Source: Syntrophomonas sp.
GTDB lineage: Bacteria > Bacillota > Syntrophomonadia > Syntrophomonadales > Syntrophomonadaceae
Length of the DNA stretch: 64,000 nucleotides
Assembly (NCBI GenBank): GCA_016841245.1
Contig: JAENZN010000001.1
Span: forward strand, 124,001 to 188,000
Direction: 5' to 3'
Part shown: piece by piece, positions 35,976 through 44,580 of the stretch
How positions within the stretch are numbered: position 1 is the stretch's first letter
How the letters are laid out: the number at the start of each line of letters is the position of its first letter
Notes under the pieces: generated by a model
Told to the model about the DNA's origin: nothing
Database searches by the model: none
Seen by the model: only the letters and a program-made list of their open reading frames with translations
Position numbers and translations under genes: made by a program

Positions 35976-36004
35976 TTGACAACAATTGTCGATATTTGAT
36001 AACA
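35976..36004 (+). promoter_or_regulatory. Candidate promoter and operator of the peptide-transport operon
   Basis: TTGACA (35976-35981) with a weak -10 17 nt downstream (ATAACA, 35999-36004), overlapping the 5-3-5 palindrome GACAA-CAA-TTGTC at 35978-35990. The binding protein is unknown. Confidence 0.4.
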
Positions 36005-36048
36005 TTAACAATGTACAGTTTATTAATTGGTTATGGGGAGGATCTTTT

Positions 36049-37059
36049 TTGGGTTTATACCGTTATACTATTAGGCGCTTAGTGCTTGCTATACCTACAG
36101 TAATTGGTGTGAGTATTATAGTATTTTTATTGATTCATATTATACCTGGTAACCCGGTAGATGTTATGCTCGGGGCAAAAGCTACTGAAGCTGCGCGGAT
36201 TGCTCTCACCGAAAGACTTGGACTTGACCAGCCTCTATATCTTCAATATTGGAACTGGTTCACCCATGCACTGCAGGGGGATTTTGGCTCTTCGGTGACT
36301 AGTTATGAATCTGTAACAACTGCGGTACTGGGACGCTTTCCAGCTACTATCGAACTCACATTACTGTCAATGACTATAGCCGTGGTTTTTGGCATTATTT
36401 TCGGAGTTACTGCAGCTAGGTACCGCAATACTATTGTTGATAATCTGACGATAGGAGTATCCTTGTTAGGGGTTTCCATACCTGTTTTTTGGCTGGGTAT
36501 AATGTTGATTTACATATTTGCAGCAGTAATGCACGTTTTACCTGTTTCCGGCCGTATTACCATGGGCCTTTCTGTAACAAATATTACCGGTCTTTATCTT
36601 CTGGATTCCTTGATAACCGGAAATTGGGCTGCTTTCAAGGATTGTTTTATGCATCTTCTGCTTCCTGCCTTCTCATTGGCAACCATTCCACTGGCACTTA
36701 TTACCAGAGTCACTCGTTCCAGTATGCTGGATGTACTAAACGAAGATTATATACGTACTGCACGTGCCAAGGGCCTGCCCTATCGCAGTGTGGTATTTAA
36801 GCATGCGCTAAAAAATGCACTTATTCCTGTTATTACTGTTATCGGACTACAACTCGGCACAATGCTGGGAGGAGCAATACTAGTAGAAACGGTTTTTGCC
36901 TGGCCTGGCATAGGCAGACTTCTGATAACTGCAATTTCGAACCGGGATTACCCTACTGTACAGGGTATCGTCTTTATGATATCTTTCCTTTTTATTGTCA
37001 TTAATCTGGTAGTAGACCTGATATATGCATACGTTGACCCCCGAATTAGATTTGAATAG
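36049..37059 (+). CDS. Dipeptide/oligopeptide ABC transporter permease (DppB/OppB type)
   Basis: I start at TTG 36049 (protein MGLYRYTIRRLVLAIPTVIGV), 6 nt after GGGGAGGA; the in-frame TTG at 35983 would put an improbable hydrophilic stretch first. The 336-residue protein has six helices, the DppB N-terminal pattern, the loop HIIPGNPVDVMLG near 33, and the EAA coupling motif region DYIRTARAKGLPY near 229. It opens a five-gene permease-permease-ATPase-ATPase-binding-protein operon. Confidence 0.93.
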   Translation: MGLYRYTIRRLVLAIPTVIGVSIIVFLLIHIIPGNPVDVMLGAKATEAARIALTERLGLDQPLYLQYWNWFTHALQGDFGSSVTSYESVTTAVLGRFPATIELTLLSMTIAVVFGIIFGVTAARYRNTIVDNLTIGVSLLGVSIPVFWLGIMLIYIFAAVMHVLPVSGRITMGLSVTNITGLYLLDSLITGNWAAFKDCFMHLLLPAFSLATIPLALITRVTRSSMLDVLNEDYIRTARAKGLPYRSVVFKHALKNALIPVITVIGLQLGTMLGGAILVETVFAWPGIGRLLITAISNRDYPTVQGIVFMISFLFIVINLVVDLIYAYVDPRIRFE

Positions 37060-37125
37060 AGCATTTATACAGGCCAGTGAATTATTTACTGTCTGTATAG
37101 TAAACATTAACGGAGCTGATAATTT

Positions 37126-37986
37126 TTGAATAGTGAATTCACCCAAGCAATAAAGCAATTTAAAAAGAATAGACTTGCTGTTTTAGGTTTTTACATGGCT
37201 GCAGTATTAATGTTAATTTCTATCCTGGCACCACTTATTTCGCCACATGACCCTCTGTCAATTGACCTGGTCAATAAGCTAAAGCCAGGATTTTGGGAAG
37301 GTAATTATCATAATTTTCTAGGTACAGATAATTTGGGCAGAGATATACTGTCTCGGATTATTTATGGTGGTGCCATATCCTTGAAGGTTGGTTACATGGT
37401 TATACTGATAACCACTATATTTGGCACTATATTCGGTTTGGTATCTGCTTACTTCGGGGGCGTTATTGATATGGTTATCCAGAGGGTGGTAGACGTTTTT
37501 CTCGCATTTCCCCCACTACTCTTGGCTCTTGCAGTTGCCGCATCCCTGGGAACTGGGATTGAAAAGGCCATGCTGGCTATTTCTCTTACGTATATTCCCG
37601 GTATGGCACGTGTAGTCCGGGGTTCTGTCTTAACCGTAAAAACACTGCCCTATGTGGAGGCCTCCCGTGCATTAGGGGGCAGCAGTACCTGGATTATAAC
37701 TCGCCATATTCTGCCCAATATCCTTGCTCCAGCAGTAGTATACATCACACTGCTGCTCGCGGATGCTATACTGTATACTGCCGCTCTCGGTTTTTTAGGT
37801 GTGGGAATCGACCCATCAACTCCCGAATGGGGAGCCATGCTTAGTACAGGCAGAGATTTCCTGCTTATGGGACAATGGTGGGTTACCGTATTTCCTGGAA
37901 TTATGATAGTCCTGGCTGTTCTCTCCTTTAACCTTTTCGGAGATGGTCTTCGTGAAGCCCTGGACTCGAAACTTAGAAACGATTAA
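37126..37986 (+). CDS. Dipeptide/oligopeptide ABC transporter permease (DppC/OppC type)
   Basis: This 286-residue permease starts at TTG 37126 after GGAGCTGAT. It shows the OppC N-terminal domain (HDPLSIDLVNKLKPG), the invariant LGTDNLGRDILSRIIYGG near 64-81, and the EAA loop SYVEASRALGGSS-type segment near 177. Six helices are expected. It pairs with the upstream DppB-type subunit to form the membrane channel. Confidence 0.94.
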   Translation: MNSEFTQAIKQFKKNRLAVLGFYMAAVLMLISILAPLISPHDPLSIDLVNKLKPGFWEGNYHNFLGTDNLGRDILSRIIYGGAISLKVGYMVILITTIFGTIFGLVSAYFGGVIDMVIQRVVDVFLAFPPLLLALAVAASLGTGIEKAMLAISLTYIPGMARVVRGSVLTVKTLPYVEASRALGGSSTWIITRHILPNILAPAVVYITLLLADAILYTAALGFLGVGIDPSTPEWGAMLSTGRDFLLMGQWWVTVFPGIMIVLAVLSFNLFGDGLREALDSKLRND

Positions 37987-38031
37987 ATGCTATGGGATTT
38001 TATTTCCGCAGTTTTTTGAAAGGTAACGATT

Positions 38032-38988
38032 ATGAGTAGTCTATTACAAATTAGTGATTTACAGGTGGAATTCAATACTGACAACGGTACTGTACTGGCT
38101 GTTGATGGACTTAACCTTAGGCTTGAAGCCGGTGAAACCGTGGGACTGGTTGGCGAGTCCGGCTCTGGAAAGAGTGTTACTTCCTTAGCTATTATGGGGC
38201 TCCTTCCTGATAATGCCACCATAAGCGGTAAAATATATTACCAGGGTGAAAATTTATTGACAAAAGCAGAGAATGAACTAAGTAAAATACGTGGGGATAG
38301 AATCTCTATGATTTTTCAAGAACCTATGACTTCTCTAAATCCAGTTTTTACTGTTGAAAACCAGCTGTACGAAGTTTTCAAACTCCATCAGGGCGGGAGT
38401 AAAAATGATATACAAAACAAGATAGTTCAAACACTTGAACTTGTAGGAATACCAAATCCCAAACGTCGTATGAGGGAATTTCCCCACCAAATGAGCGGTG
38501 GAATGCGCCAGAGAATTATGATTGCAATGGCTCTGGCTTGTCATCCAGATGTATTAATTGCGGATGAGCCTACAACTGCTCTGGATGTAACCATACAGGC
38601 GCAAATACTCGGACTTATGCGTAATCTTCAGGATAAACTGGGTACTGGCATTTTGATGATAACCCATGATCTCGGTGTGGTTGCTCAAGTAGCTCATCGA
38701 GTTGCGGTTATGTATGCAGGTCAGGTAGTTGAAGCTGCTTCAACTGACGAATTATTTGGTATTCCCCGCCATCCATATACCAGAGGTCTGCTGAACACTA
38801 TTCCGCTGTTGCAGGGAAATATCACCCGACTGCATGAAATACCAGGCATGGTTCCTTCCCTTTCTGAACTTCCACAGGGATGCCGTTTTCATCCGCGCTG
38901 CGACTCTTCTCTGGCAATATGTTCCAAACAGGTACCGCCTGTGATAAAAGGAGAAGAAAAACGAGTAAGATGCTGGCTTTATGAATAA
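38032..38988 (+). CDS. Peptide ABC transporter ATP-binding protein (DppD/OppD type)
   Basis: This 318-residue ATPase has Walker A GESGSGKS near 40, Q-loop FQEPMTSLNPV, signature MSGGMRQR near 155, Walker B VLIADEPTTALDVT and H-loop MITHDLGVV. The C-terminal oligopeptide-transport extension holds the cysteines of GCRFHPRCDSSLAICS, which in some members bind an Fe-S cluster. It is followed by its DppF partner after 31 nt. Confidence 0.95.
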   Translation: MSSLLQISDLQVEFNTDNGTVLAVDGLNLRLEAGETVGLVGESGSGKSVTSLAIMGLLPDNATISGKIYYQGENLLTKAENELSKIRGDRISMIFQEPMTSLNPVFTVENQLYEVFKLHQGGSKNDIQNKIVQTLELVGIPNPKRRMREFPHQMSGGMRQRIMIAMALACHPDVLIADEPTTALDVTIQAQILGLMRNLQDKLGTGILMITHDLGVVAQVAHRVAVMYAGQVVEAASTDELFGIPRHPYTRGLLNTIPLLQGNITRLHEIPGMVPSLSELPQGCRFHPRCDSSLAICSKQVPPVIKGEEKRVRCWLYE

Positions 38989-39019
38989 ATGTGCTTAATG
39001 ATAACTTGAGGTGTTTAAG

Positions 39020-39997
39020 ATGATAGAACCCATTTTGAGAGTTGATAATCTAAAAAAGTATTATCCGGTAAAAAAAACTGGAAAAATCAGCGGACATGAC
39101 CTTTTAAAGGCAGTCGATGGAATAAGCTTTGAAATCATGGAAGGTGAAACCCTCGCTCTGGTTGGTGAATCTGGCTGCGGCAAGTCAACTGCCAGGAAGG
39201 TACTGCTTCGTATGGAAGAAGCTACATCAGGACAGGTATTTTTCAAAGGCGATAACATATATAAAATGGACCGTAAGCAACTGCGTGATTTTCGCCGCAG
39301 CGCTCAGGTGATTTTTCAGGATCCTTATTCAAGCCTCGACCCCAAATGGAAAGTGGAAAATATAATTACTGAACCATTAACCATCCACAAAATAGGTGAT
39401 AAAACTACCCGTAAAGAAACTGTGCTTCGTCTCATGAATTTGGTCGGCCTTAGAGAAGATCAATATGATCGCTATGCCCACGAATTCTCAGGAGGACAGC
39501 GTCAGAGAATAGGCATAGCACGTGCTCTGGCGTTAAACCCGAGTTTGATTATTGCCGATGAACCGGTTTCAGCACTGGATGTCTCTATACAGGCACAAGT
39601 TTTGAATTTGCTCCAGGATCTTCAGGAAAATTTTGGTTTGACCTACTTGTTTATTTCTCATGATTTAAGTGTGGTAAGACACATAAGCAACCGGGTGGCT
39701 GTAATGTATTTGGGTAAGCTAGTGGAAATAGCTGATACCAATACTCTTTTTGCAGCGCCTGTACACCCTTATACCAAAATGCTAATGGAAGCAATACCTT
39801 TGCCAGACCCAACTATAAAGCAAACTCTGTCTGGCCTTACCGGAGAAGTTCCGAGTCCAATTAATCCCCCATCAGGCTGCAGATTTTCCCCCCGCTGTCC
39901 TTATGCCACCGATATTTGTCGTGAGGTCGAACCTTTACTGATTAAAATAAACAAAAATCAACAGGCTGCTTGCCATCTGGCACAGTTGTTAGAATAG
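39020..39997 (+). CDS. Peptide ABC transporter ATP-binding protein (DppF/OppF type)
   Basis: I choose ATG 39020 (MIEPILRVDNLKKY) behind GAGGTG; a GTG at 39011 would give three more residues but overlaps that site. The 325-residue ATPase has Walker A GESGCGKS, Q-loop FQDPYSSLDPK, signature FSGGQRQR, Walker B LIIADEPVSALDVS and FISHDLSVV, with a C-terminal SGCRFSPRCPYATDIC motif. It forms the ATPase heterodimer with the preceding gene. Confidence 0.95.
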   Translation: MIEPILRVDNLKKYYPVKKTGKISGHDLLKAVDGISFEIMEGETLALVGESGCGKSTARKVLLRMEEATSGQVFFKGDNIYKMDRKQLRDFRRSAQVIFQDPYSSLDPKWKVENIITEPLTIHKIGDKTTRKETVLRLMNLVGLREDQYDRYAHEFSGGQRQRIGIARALALNPSLIIADEPVSALDVSIQAQVLNLLQDLQENFGLTYLFISHDLSVVRHISNRVAVMYLGKLVEIADTNTLFAAPVHPYTKMLMEAIPLPDPTIKQTLSGLTGEVPSPINPPSGCRFSPRCPYATDICREVEPLLIKINKNQQAACHLAQLLE

Positions 39998-40032
39998 ATG
40001 TTTTTTGAGAAAAGTAACGAGGAGGTTTTTTT

Positions 40033-41604
40033 ATGAAACGCAGTAAGCTTTTATCTCTAATACTGGTAATTGCTATGACGGCAACAGTATTTGCCGGATG
40101 TGGTGGTGGAGACACCGGTGGCGAAGAACAATCGGCAGATACGGGAAATAACCTGATTATTGCCCGATCTACTGATGCACTGACACTTGATCCAGGTTAT
40201 GCCTATTCTGAAGGCGAAATCGATCTTATGTACCATATGTTCGACGGTTTGGTTAAATTCAAAAATGCCGATTTAGAAGTGGAACCAGCCCTGGCAGAAA
40301 CATGGGATACTTCTGAAGATGGTACAGAATGGGTATTCCATCTGCGTCAGGGAGTTAAATTCCATGATGGAACAGATTTCAATGCCGATGCAGTTGTTTT
40401 TAGTTTTTCCAGATTAATAGACGAAAATCATCCTTTCTACGGTATGGGAGATTACTCCTATTTCGATTACCTGCTGGGTGATGCTATAAAATCTGTTGAG
40501 ACAGTAGACGATTATACGGTTAAATTTACTTTAAATGATAAATTCGCTCCATTCTTAACTTATATGGGATACTATTCTGAATTTATCGTAAGCCCAACTG
40601 CTGTGGAGAAATATGGTCAAGAATTCTTTAAAAACCCGGTGGGTACTGGTCCATTCAAATTTTCCGAATGGAAGAAAGACGAATATGTATCAATGACTGC
40701 TAATAAAGATTATTGGGGAGATGTTCCTCAGATTGATACTCTGATCTGGAAGGTCGTTCCAGATGATTCAACTCGTCTTATGGAATTGGAAACGGGTACA
40801 GTACAGGCCGTTAAATCTATACCCCCTAACCAGTTAGAAAAGGTTAAATCTAATGATGCTCTGATATTTGAACAAGTAGCAGGTGCCAATATTTTCTATC
40901 TGGCCTTTAACGTAACCAAAGAACCTTTTAATAACCCATTGCTTAGAAAAGCGGTGTCTTATGCAATTGATGTTCCTTCATTGGTGGCTAGTTCCTATGA
41001 AGGGTTGGCTACAGCAGCTATAAATCCGATGCCGCCCACAGTTTTTGGCTGGAATAACAGTATAGAAGGCTATACCTATAATCCTGAGAAAGCTAAGCAG
41101 CTTTTAGCAGAGGCTGGATATCCTAATGGTATTACAGTTGATTTGAATACATTTACCGGTGCCAGGCCTTATATCTCCCGTCCTTTGGATGCAGCTGAAA
41201 TCATTAAGGCTAATTGTGCTGAGTGCGGTATCACTGTTAACATCGTCACCCTTGAATGGGGCGATCATAAAACTACCCTGGACAACCTGGAACACGATAT
41301 GGGCTTTATCGGCTGGTATGATATACCTTACCCAGCTAACTTCCTAAGCACCATGTTGCTGGATGGTTCAAACACCGGGTGGGCACCACAAACGGTGGTT
41401 GATCTTACCCAAAAGGCACTTTCCACTTATGACCGGGATGAACAGTCAGCCTACTACAAAGAAGTACAGCAATTAGTATTCGAAGATACACCATTGCTGC
41501 CGATAGCTCACAGTGATTATACTATTGCCTATTCAAAAGATATTGAGGGATTGGAATTAACAGTTACTGGCGATATTAATGCCAAAAATGTAAAATTCAA
41601 ATAG
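40033..41604 (+). CDS. Peptide ABC transporter substrate-binding lipoprotein (DppA/OppA family)
   Basis: This 523-residue SBP_bac_5 protein has a lipoprotein signal with lipobox FAGC at about residues 20-23, then a Gly/Asp-rich linker. RSTDALTLDPGYAYSEGE begins the mature domain and GTGPFKFSEW near 205 is the family signature. It delivers peptides, or peptide-like compounds, to the upstream transporter. GAGGAGG precedes the ATG. A stem-loop right after the stop separates it from the amidohydrolase gene. Confidence 0.94.
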   Translation: MKRSKLLSLILVIAMTATVFAGCGGGDTGGEEQSADTGNNLIIARSTDALTLDPGYAYSEGEIDLMYHMFDGLVKFKNADLEVEPALAETWDTSEDGTEWVFHLRQGVKFHDGTDFNADAVVFSFSRLIDENHPFYGMGDYSYFDYLLGDAIKSVETVDDYTVKFTLNDKFAPFLTYMGYYSEFIVSPTAVEKYGQEFFKNPVGTGPFKFSEWKKDEYVSMTANKDYWGDVPQIDTLIWKVVPDDSTRLMELETGTVQAVKSIPPNQLEKVKSNDALIFEQVAGANIFYLAFNVTKEPFNNPLLRKAVSYAIDVPSLVASSYEGLATAAINPMPPTVFGWNNSIEGYTYNPEKAKQLLAEAGYPNGITVDLNTFTGARPYISRPLDAAEIIKANCAECGITVNIVTLEWGDHKTTLDNLEHDMGFIGWYDIPYPANFLSTMLLDGSNTGWAPQTVVDLTQKALSTYDRDEQSAYYKEVQQLVFEDTPLLPIAHSDYTIAYSKDIEGLELTVTGDINAKNVKFK

Positions 41605-41630
41605 TGAGAACTATATAACTCAAATAACTA

Positions 41631-41656
41631 CGGGGCAGGATCATAATCTTGTCCCG
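41631..41656 (+). terminator. Stem-loop between the binding-protein gene and the amidohydrolase
   Basis: An 11-bp stem with two G-U pairs (41631-41641 with 41646-41656) and a 4-nt loop, without a T-run. More likely a partial attenuator or mRNA-stabilising end that raises binding-protein expression over downstream genes than a full terminator. Confidence 0.55.
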
Positions 41657-41684
41657 TAAATCAATTTTGATGGAGGATATAAAC

Positions 41685-42881
41685 ATGCCTACTTTATTAC
41701 AAGGTGGTACTATTATAGATGGTACCGGAAGTGATCCTGTTTATAACGCTTACCTGCTTATCGAAGAGGACAAAATATCTTATTGTGGTCACGATAAGCC
41801 GGATGGCATACCAGAACACACCAAAACTATCGATGTTTCAGGTAAGACCATTATTCCAGGTCTCATAGATAGCCATATTCATATGGATTTGCACGGCTTT
41901 GCCGATACCTATGAAGAAAATCTGACAGAGGACAAACTCCGCACTATTCGTGCTGCTAAGGAAATGAACGATACTCTTATGGCTGGATTTACTACAGTCA
42001 GAAATCTTGGCAGCGTTAACGGTATTGATTTTGCGGTGAAAACTGCCATAGAAAAGGATTGTATTAAAGGTCCGCACATAATCACTTCAGGTAATATTAT
42101 CAGTATCACCGCACAAGGTAATAATTATTTCCACGGTTTGTATCGAGAAGCGGATGGAGCAGATGAAGTTCGGAAAGCGGCCCGTGAGCAGCTCAAACAG
42201 GGAGCTGATGTTCTAAAAATTATGGCCACCGGAGCTGTTATGAATCCCGGTGGAGTACCTGGAGCTCCCCAGTTCAATATTGATGAAATCCGTGCCGTAG
42301 TAGAAGAAGGACAAAAACTGGGAATAAGAACATCCGCACATGCTCATGGCAAGATTGGTATTATGAACGCTATTAAGGCAGGGTGTGCTACTATAGAACA
42401 TGGTACTTATATGGATGAGGAAGTTATCGAATTCATGATAAAACATGGTACTTATCTGGTGCCAACCATATCAGTAGATTACCATATGCAAAGAGCTGGA
42501 GCTAAAGCGGGTGTGCCACAGTTTATGCTTGATAAAATGGCACAGGGACATGGATATTTCATGTCTATGCTGGAAAAAGCGGCAGCGGCAGGAGTGAAAA
42601 TAGCGGCCGGTACAGATGCCGGTACCAATTACAATTTTCATGGGCTTAATGCTATGGAAATTATCCTTTATGTACGCAGTGGAATTATGACACCATTAGC
42701 TGCCATACGTGCGGGTACCCTTCAGGCAGCATCTGCTTTGGGAATAGATAAAGAAACCGGCAGTTTGGTAAAAGGCAAACAGGCTGATATTGTAGTAGTT
42801 GACGGCTTACTGCAGGATAACCTTGAAGCGCTAATTGATGGAGTTAGTATGGTATTTAAAGCTGGTGAACGAGTTAAATAA
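41685..42881 (+). CDS. Amidohydrolase family protein (M38, Xaa-Pro dipeptidase/imidazolonepropionase-like)
   Basis: This 398-residue TIM-barrel amidohydrolase shows metal ligands DSHIHMD near 60, a carbamylated-Lys candidate in VLKIMATGA near 180, SAHAHG near 220, TIEHGTYMD near 242 and the catalytic AGTDAG near 310. Related enzymes hydrolyse dipeptides with proline or cyclic N-acyl bonds. I start at ATG 41685 (MPTLLQGGT), 8 nt after GGAGG, rather than at a TTG at 41649. Position directly after the peptide importer suggests it cleaves the imported compound. Confidence 0.9.
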   Translation: MPTLLQGGTIIDGTGSDPVYNAYLLIEEDKISYCGHDKPDGIPEHTKTIDVSGKTIIPGLIDSHIHMDLHGFADTYEENLTEDKLRTIRAAKEMNDTLMAGFTTVRNLGSVNGIDFAVKTAIEKDCIKGPHIITSGNIISITAQGNNYFHGLYREADGADEVRKAAREQLKQGADVLKIMATGAVMNPGGVPGAPQFNIDEIRAVVEEGQKLGIRTSAHAHGKIGIMNAIKAGCATIEHGTYMDEEVIEFMIKHGTYLVPTISVDYHMQRAGAKAGVPQFMLDKMAQGHGYFMSMLEKAAAAGVKIAAGTDAGTNYNFHGLNAMEIILYVRSGIMTPLAAIRAGTLQAASALGIDKETGSLVKGKQADIVVVDGLLQDNLEALIDGVSMVFKAGERVK

Positions 42882-42914
42882 CAGAAGCAGGGGGAAGCAA
42901 GGGAGGTATTTTTT

Positions 42915-42968
42915 ATGGCTAAACGAGAATGTCTTAGATTCCGTGTAAATGACAACAATCAAAACTAA
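42915..42968 (+). other. 17-codon ORF with good ribosome site; remnant of a gene
   Basis: GGGAGG precedes MAKRECLRFRVNDNNQN. A second ribosome site (AAGGAG, 42967-42972) precedes MMESKDLTG, whose frame then runs into the repeat at 43008-43036. These look like starts of operon genes broken by deletion and by insertion of the repeat, not functional peptides, though a micropeptide cannot be excluded. Confidence 0.35.
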
Positions 42969-43007
42969 GGAGTTGAACATTTATGATGGAATCTAAAGAC
43001 CTAACCG

Positions 43008-43036
43008 GGTGTCAAGGGGACGGTTCTCTTAACACC
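43008..43036. repeat. AACCGTCCCC-family hairpin (minus orientation)
   Basis: GGTGT (43008-43012) pairs with ACACC (43032-43036), extended by AAG/CTT, around AGGGGACGGTTCTC. It abuts the stop codon of the DUF134 gene and probably ends its transcription. Confidence 0.65.
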
Positions 43037-43396
43037 TTATCTTCTGTTGCCCCTGCCATGTCTGTGCCTGCGACAGACACCGCCGCATGACTTCGCAAAG
43101 CCATCACAAAGTTTATAATCTCCGCCTTCTATCTTTAGAACTGTTCCCTTCACCAATAATTGCGCAACTTTTTTTCTTGCCTCACTGTAAATTCCCTGTA
43201 CAGTTGTGCGAGCCACATCCATTTGACGGGCACACTCTTCCTGAGTGTATCCTTCTAAATCAATCAACCGTATAGTCTCATACTCATCGACTGTCATATT
43301 GACAGAATTGTTATTATTAATTTGAGAATCGAGAGGCCCAAATCGAATTATTTCCGGCAGACTGCAAACATTTCTCCATTTTCTCGGTCTGGACAT
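43037..43396 (-). CDS. DUF134 family HTH protein
   Basis: This 119-residue protein begins [22 protein letters not shown], the DUF134 signature, with a sigma-70 region 4-like HTH around [33 protein letters not shown] and a Cys/His-rich tail ([18 protein letters not shown]). DUF134 proteins accompany NifB/NifX-like and DUF5320 genes in anaerobes and probably act as metal- or redox-linked regulators. I prefer ATG 43396 to the GTG at 43438, which lacks a spaced ribosome site. It is the last of three minus-strand genes behind the promoter at 44071-44103. Confidence 0.88.
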   Translation of the reverse strand: MSRPRKWRNVCSLPEIIRFGPLDSQINNNNSVNMTVDEYETIRLIDLEGYTQEECARQMDVARTTVQGIYSEARKKVAQLLVKGTVLKIEGGDYKLCDGFAKSCGGVCRRHRHGRGNRR

Positions 43397-43465
43397 AACT
43401 TGTTTACCCCATTTCGCAGCAAAAAGCAACAGCAGCACCCTCCTGTCGCTTTTTGCTTTTTATTA

Positions 43466-43777
43466 TTAGTCTTCTATTCGCTTGTTAATCGCATCAAGCA
43501 TATTTTCCAGCTGTTCCTTTTGCGCTTGCAACATTTCTTTTGACGTAGTTTGACTATTGGGGTATGCCCAAAGACCAAAACCTCTTCCGCATCCTCTAGC
43601 AAAGCCGCGGCCAAAACCGCAACCAGAACTTCTGGCAAAACCTCGTCCATAACCTGCGCCAAAGCTTCGTCCATAACCGCCACCATAAATAGGCGCATTA
43701 ACTCCTGTGCATGCACCCTGACCTCTTCCTGTCATTGCACCCTGTCCCATTGGCCCAGTTCCATCTCTTCTTGGCAT
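43466..43777 (-). CDS. DUF5320 family glycine-rich protein
   Basis: This 103-residue protein opens MPRRDGTGPMGQGAMTGRG, the DUF5320 N-terminal pattern, followed by a Gly/Arg/Phe-rich low-complexity middle (GYGRSFGAGYGRGF type) and a C-terminal amphipathic helix KEMLQAQKEQLENMLDAINKR that may form a coiled coil. These proteins co-occur with DUF134 regulators and MTH1175/NifX-type proteins; function is unknown. GGGAGA precedes the ATG. Confidence 0.85.
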   Translation of the reverse strand: MPRRDGTGPMGQGAMTGRGQGACTGVNAPIYGGGYGRSFGAGYGRGFARSSGCGFGRGFARGCGRGFGLWAYPNSQTTSKEMLQAQKEQLENMLDAINKRIED

Positions 43778-43804
43778 ATCAATCTTCTCCCTTCTCTTTC
43801 TTTT

Positions 43805-44030
43805 CTACACTCGTACCATGTACGTTCCACAACGTGGGCACTGCATTTCACTACCCGGCTGCCCTATTTTAGTTGAAACTTTTGTCCCGCATTTCAAACA
43901 TTCACAAAAACCACCTGGACCTGCACTTACATGACCCCATTCTGACTCTGCCTATTCCACGTCTGGATTGACGACCTTGATTATCGCTCCTGCCTGCTCT
44001 AGCTCGACCGCTTCCATCTCTTCCAGGCAT
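43805..44030 (-). pseudogene. Frameshifted zinc-ribbon partner of the DUF134/DUF5320 cluster
   Basis: From ATG 44030 (GAGGTG 5 nt upstream) the frame reads MPGRDGSGRARAGRS and ends early at 43905. Another frame, from about 43950, reads SAGPGGFCECLKCGTKVS and MQCPRCGTYMVRV, a two-Cys-pair zinc ribbon. Joined, they give a normal protein of about 74 residues of the kind found with DUF5320. One frameshift near 43950 separates them. It could be a recent mutation, a sequencing error, or programmed slippage; no obvious slippery heptamer was seen. Confidence 0.65.
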
Positions 44031-44054
44031 ATGTTTCACCTCATTTTGATTTAT

Positions 44055-44103
44055 GACATATGTCGCTTTCATTATATTATATGCTATTACGGGCATATGT
44101 CAA
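44055..44103 (-). promoter_or_regulatory. Strong SigA promoter with GACATATGTC palindrome
   Basis: Minus strand: TTGACA (44098-44103), 16-nt spacer, TATAAT (44076-44081). GACATATGTC at 44055-44064 lies just after the expected start, and a half-match TTGACATATGCC covers the -35. The paired sites suggest a dimeric repressor, perhaps the DUF134 protein itself. Confidence 0.65.
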
Positions 44104-44202
44104 TAACATTTTTTTATTTTCTTTTCCTAAAATAAGAAGACACTTCACACGTATGAATGGTGACCTGAAGACGCGAAAATAACCTGAGCAGAAAAACGGA
44201 AG

Positions 44203-44221
44203 GATGATGCGCCGCATCATC
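44203..44221. promoter_or_regulatory. 19-bp perfect palindrome (9-1-9)
   Basis: GATGATGCG-C-CGCATCATC. Too compact for a typical terminator loop, so a protein-binding site is more likely. It lies about 200 nt upstream of the promoter of the oxidoreductase operon. Confidence 0.45.
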
Positions 44222-44399
44222 TGATTGATATTCCAAAAAGAATCCATAATTAGCTAATGTCAATCTATTTATGGCCTTGGTTTTATTCTAGCGCATATTT
44301 TTTATTGCAATTATAAATGACAGTTATACTTCCTTTACTATGATTTAAAAATAAACTAAAAAATATGCTAAAACTCAGAAGAAATTTCTGGAAAGAATA

Positions 44400-44447
44400 T
44401 TGCTTAAGTGACAGAATAAACTTTATAATAAAAGTGGTCTGACCACT
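44400..44447 (+). promoter_or_regulatory. Promoter with FadR/GntR-type operator for the 2-oxoacid oxidoreductase operon
   Basis: TTGCTT (44400-44405), 18-nt spacer, TATAAT (44424-44429), then AGTGGTC-T-GACCACT at 44433-44447, over the start point. The core TGGTC-N-GACCA equals the consensus of FadR-subfamily GntR regulators (TGGTNNNACCA). Repression by a GntR protein sensing an acyl-CoA or organic acid is the simplest reading. Confidence 0.7.
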
Positions 44448-44580
44448 AGGTCATTTAGTAATTAGGGAATTAGGCAAGCAATATTTTTTTGGGTGACAGA
44501 AGGACGGGAGGGAATCTGGTTTCATTGAAAGCTCCAGATAACATGTACCTCTGGCAGCCATGGAAGAATGGAGGAACAAT

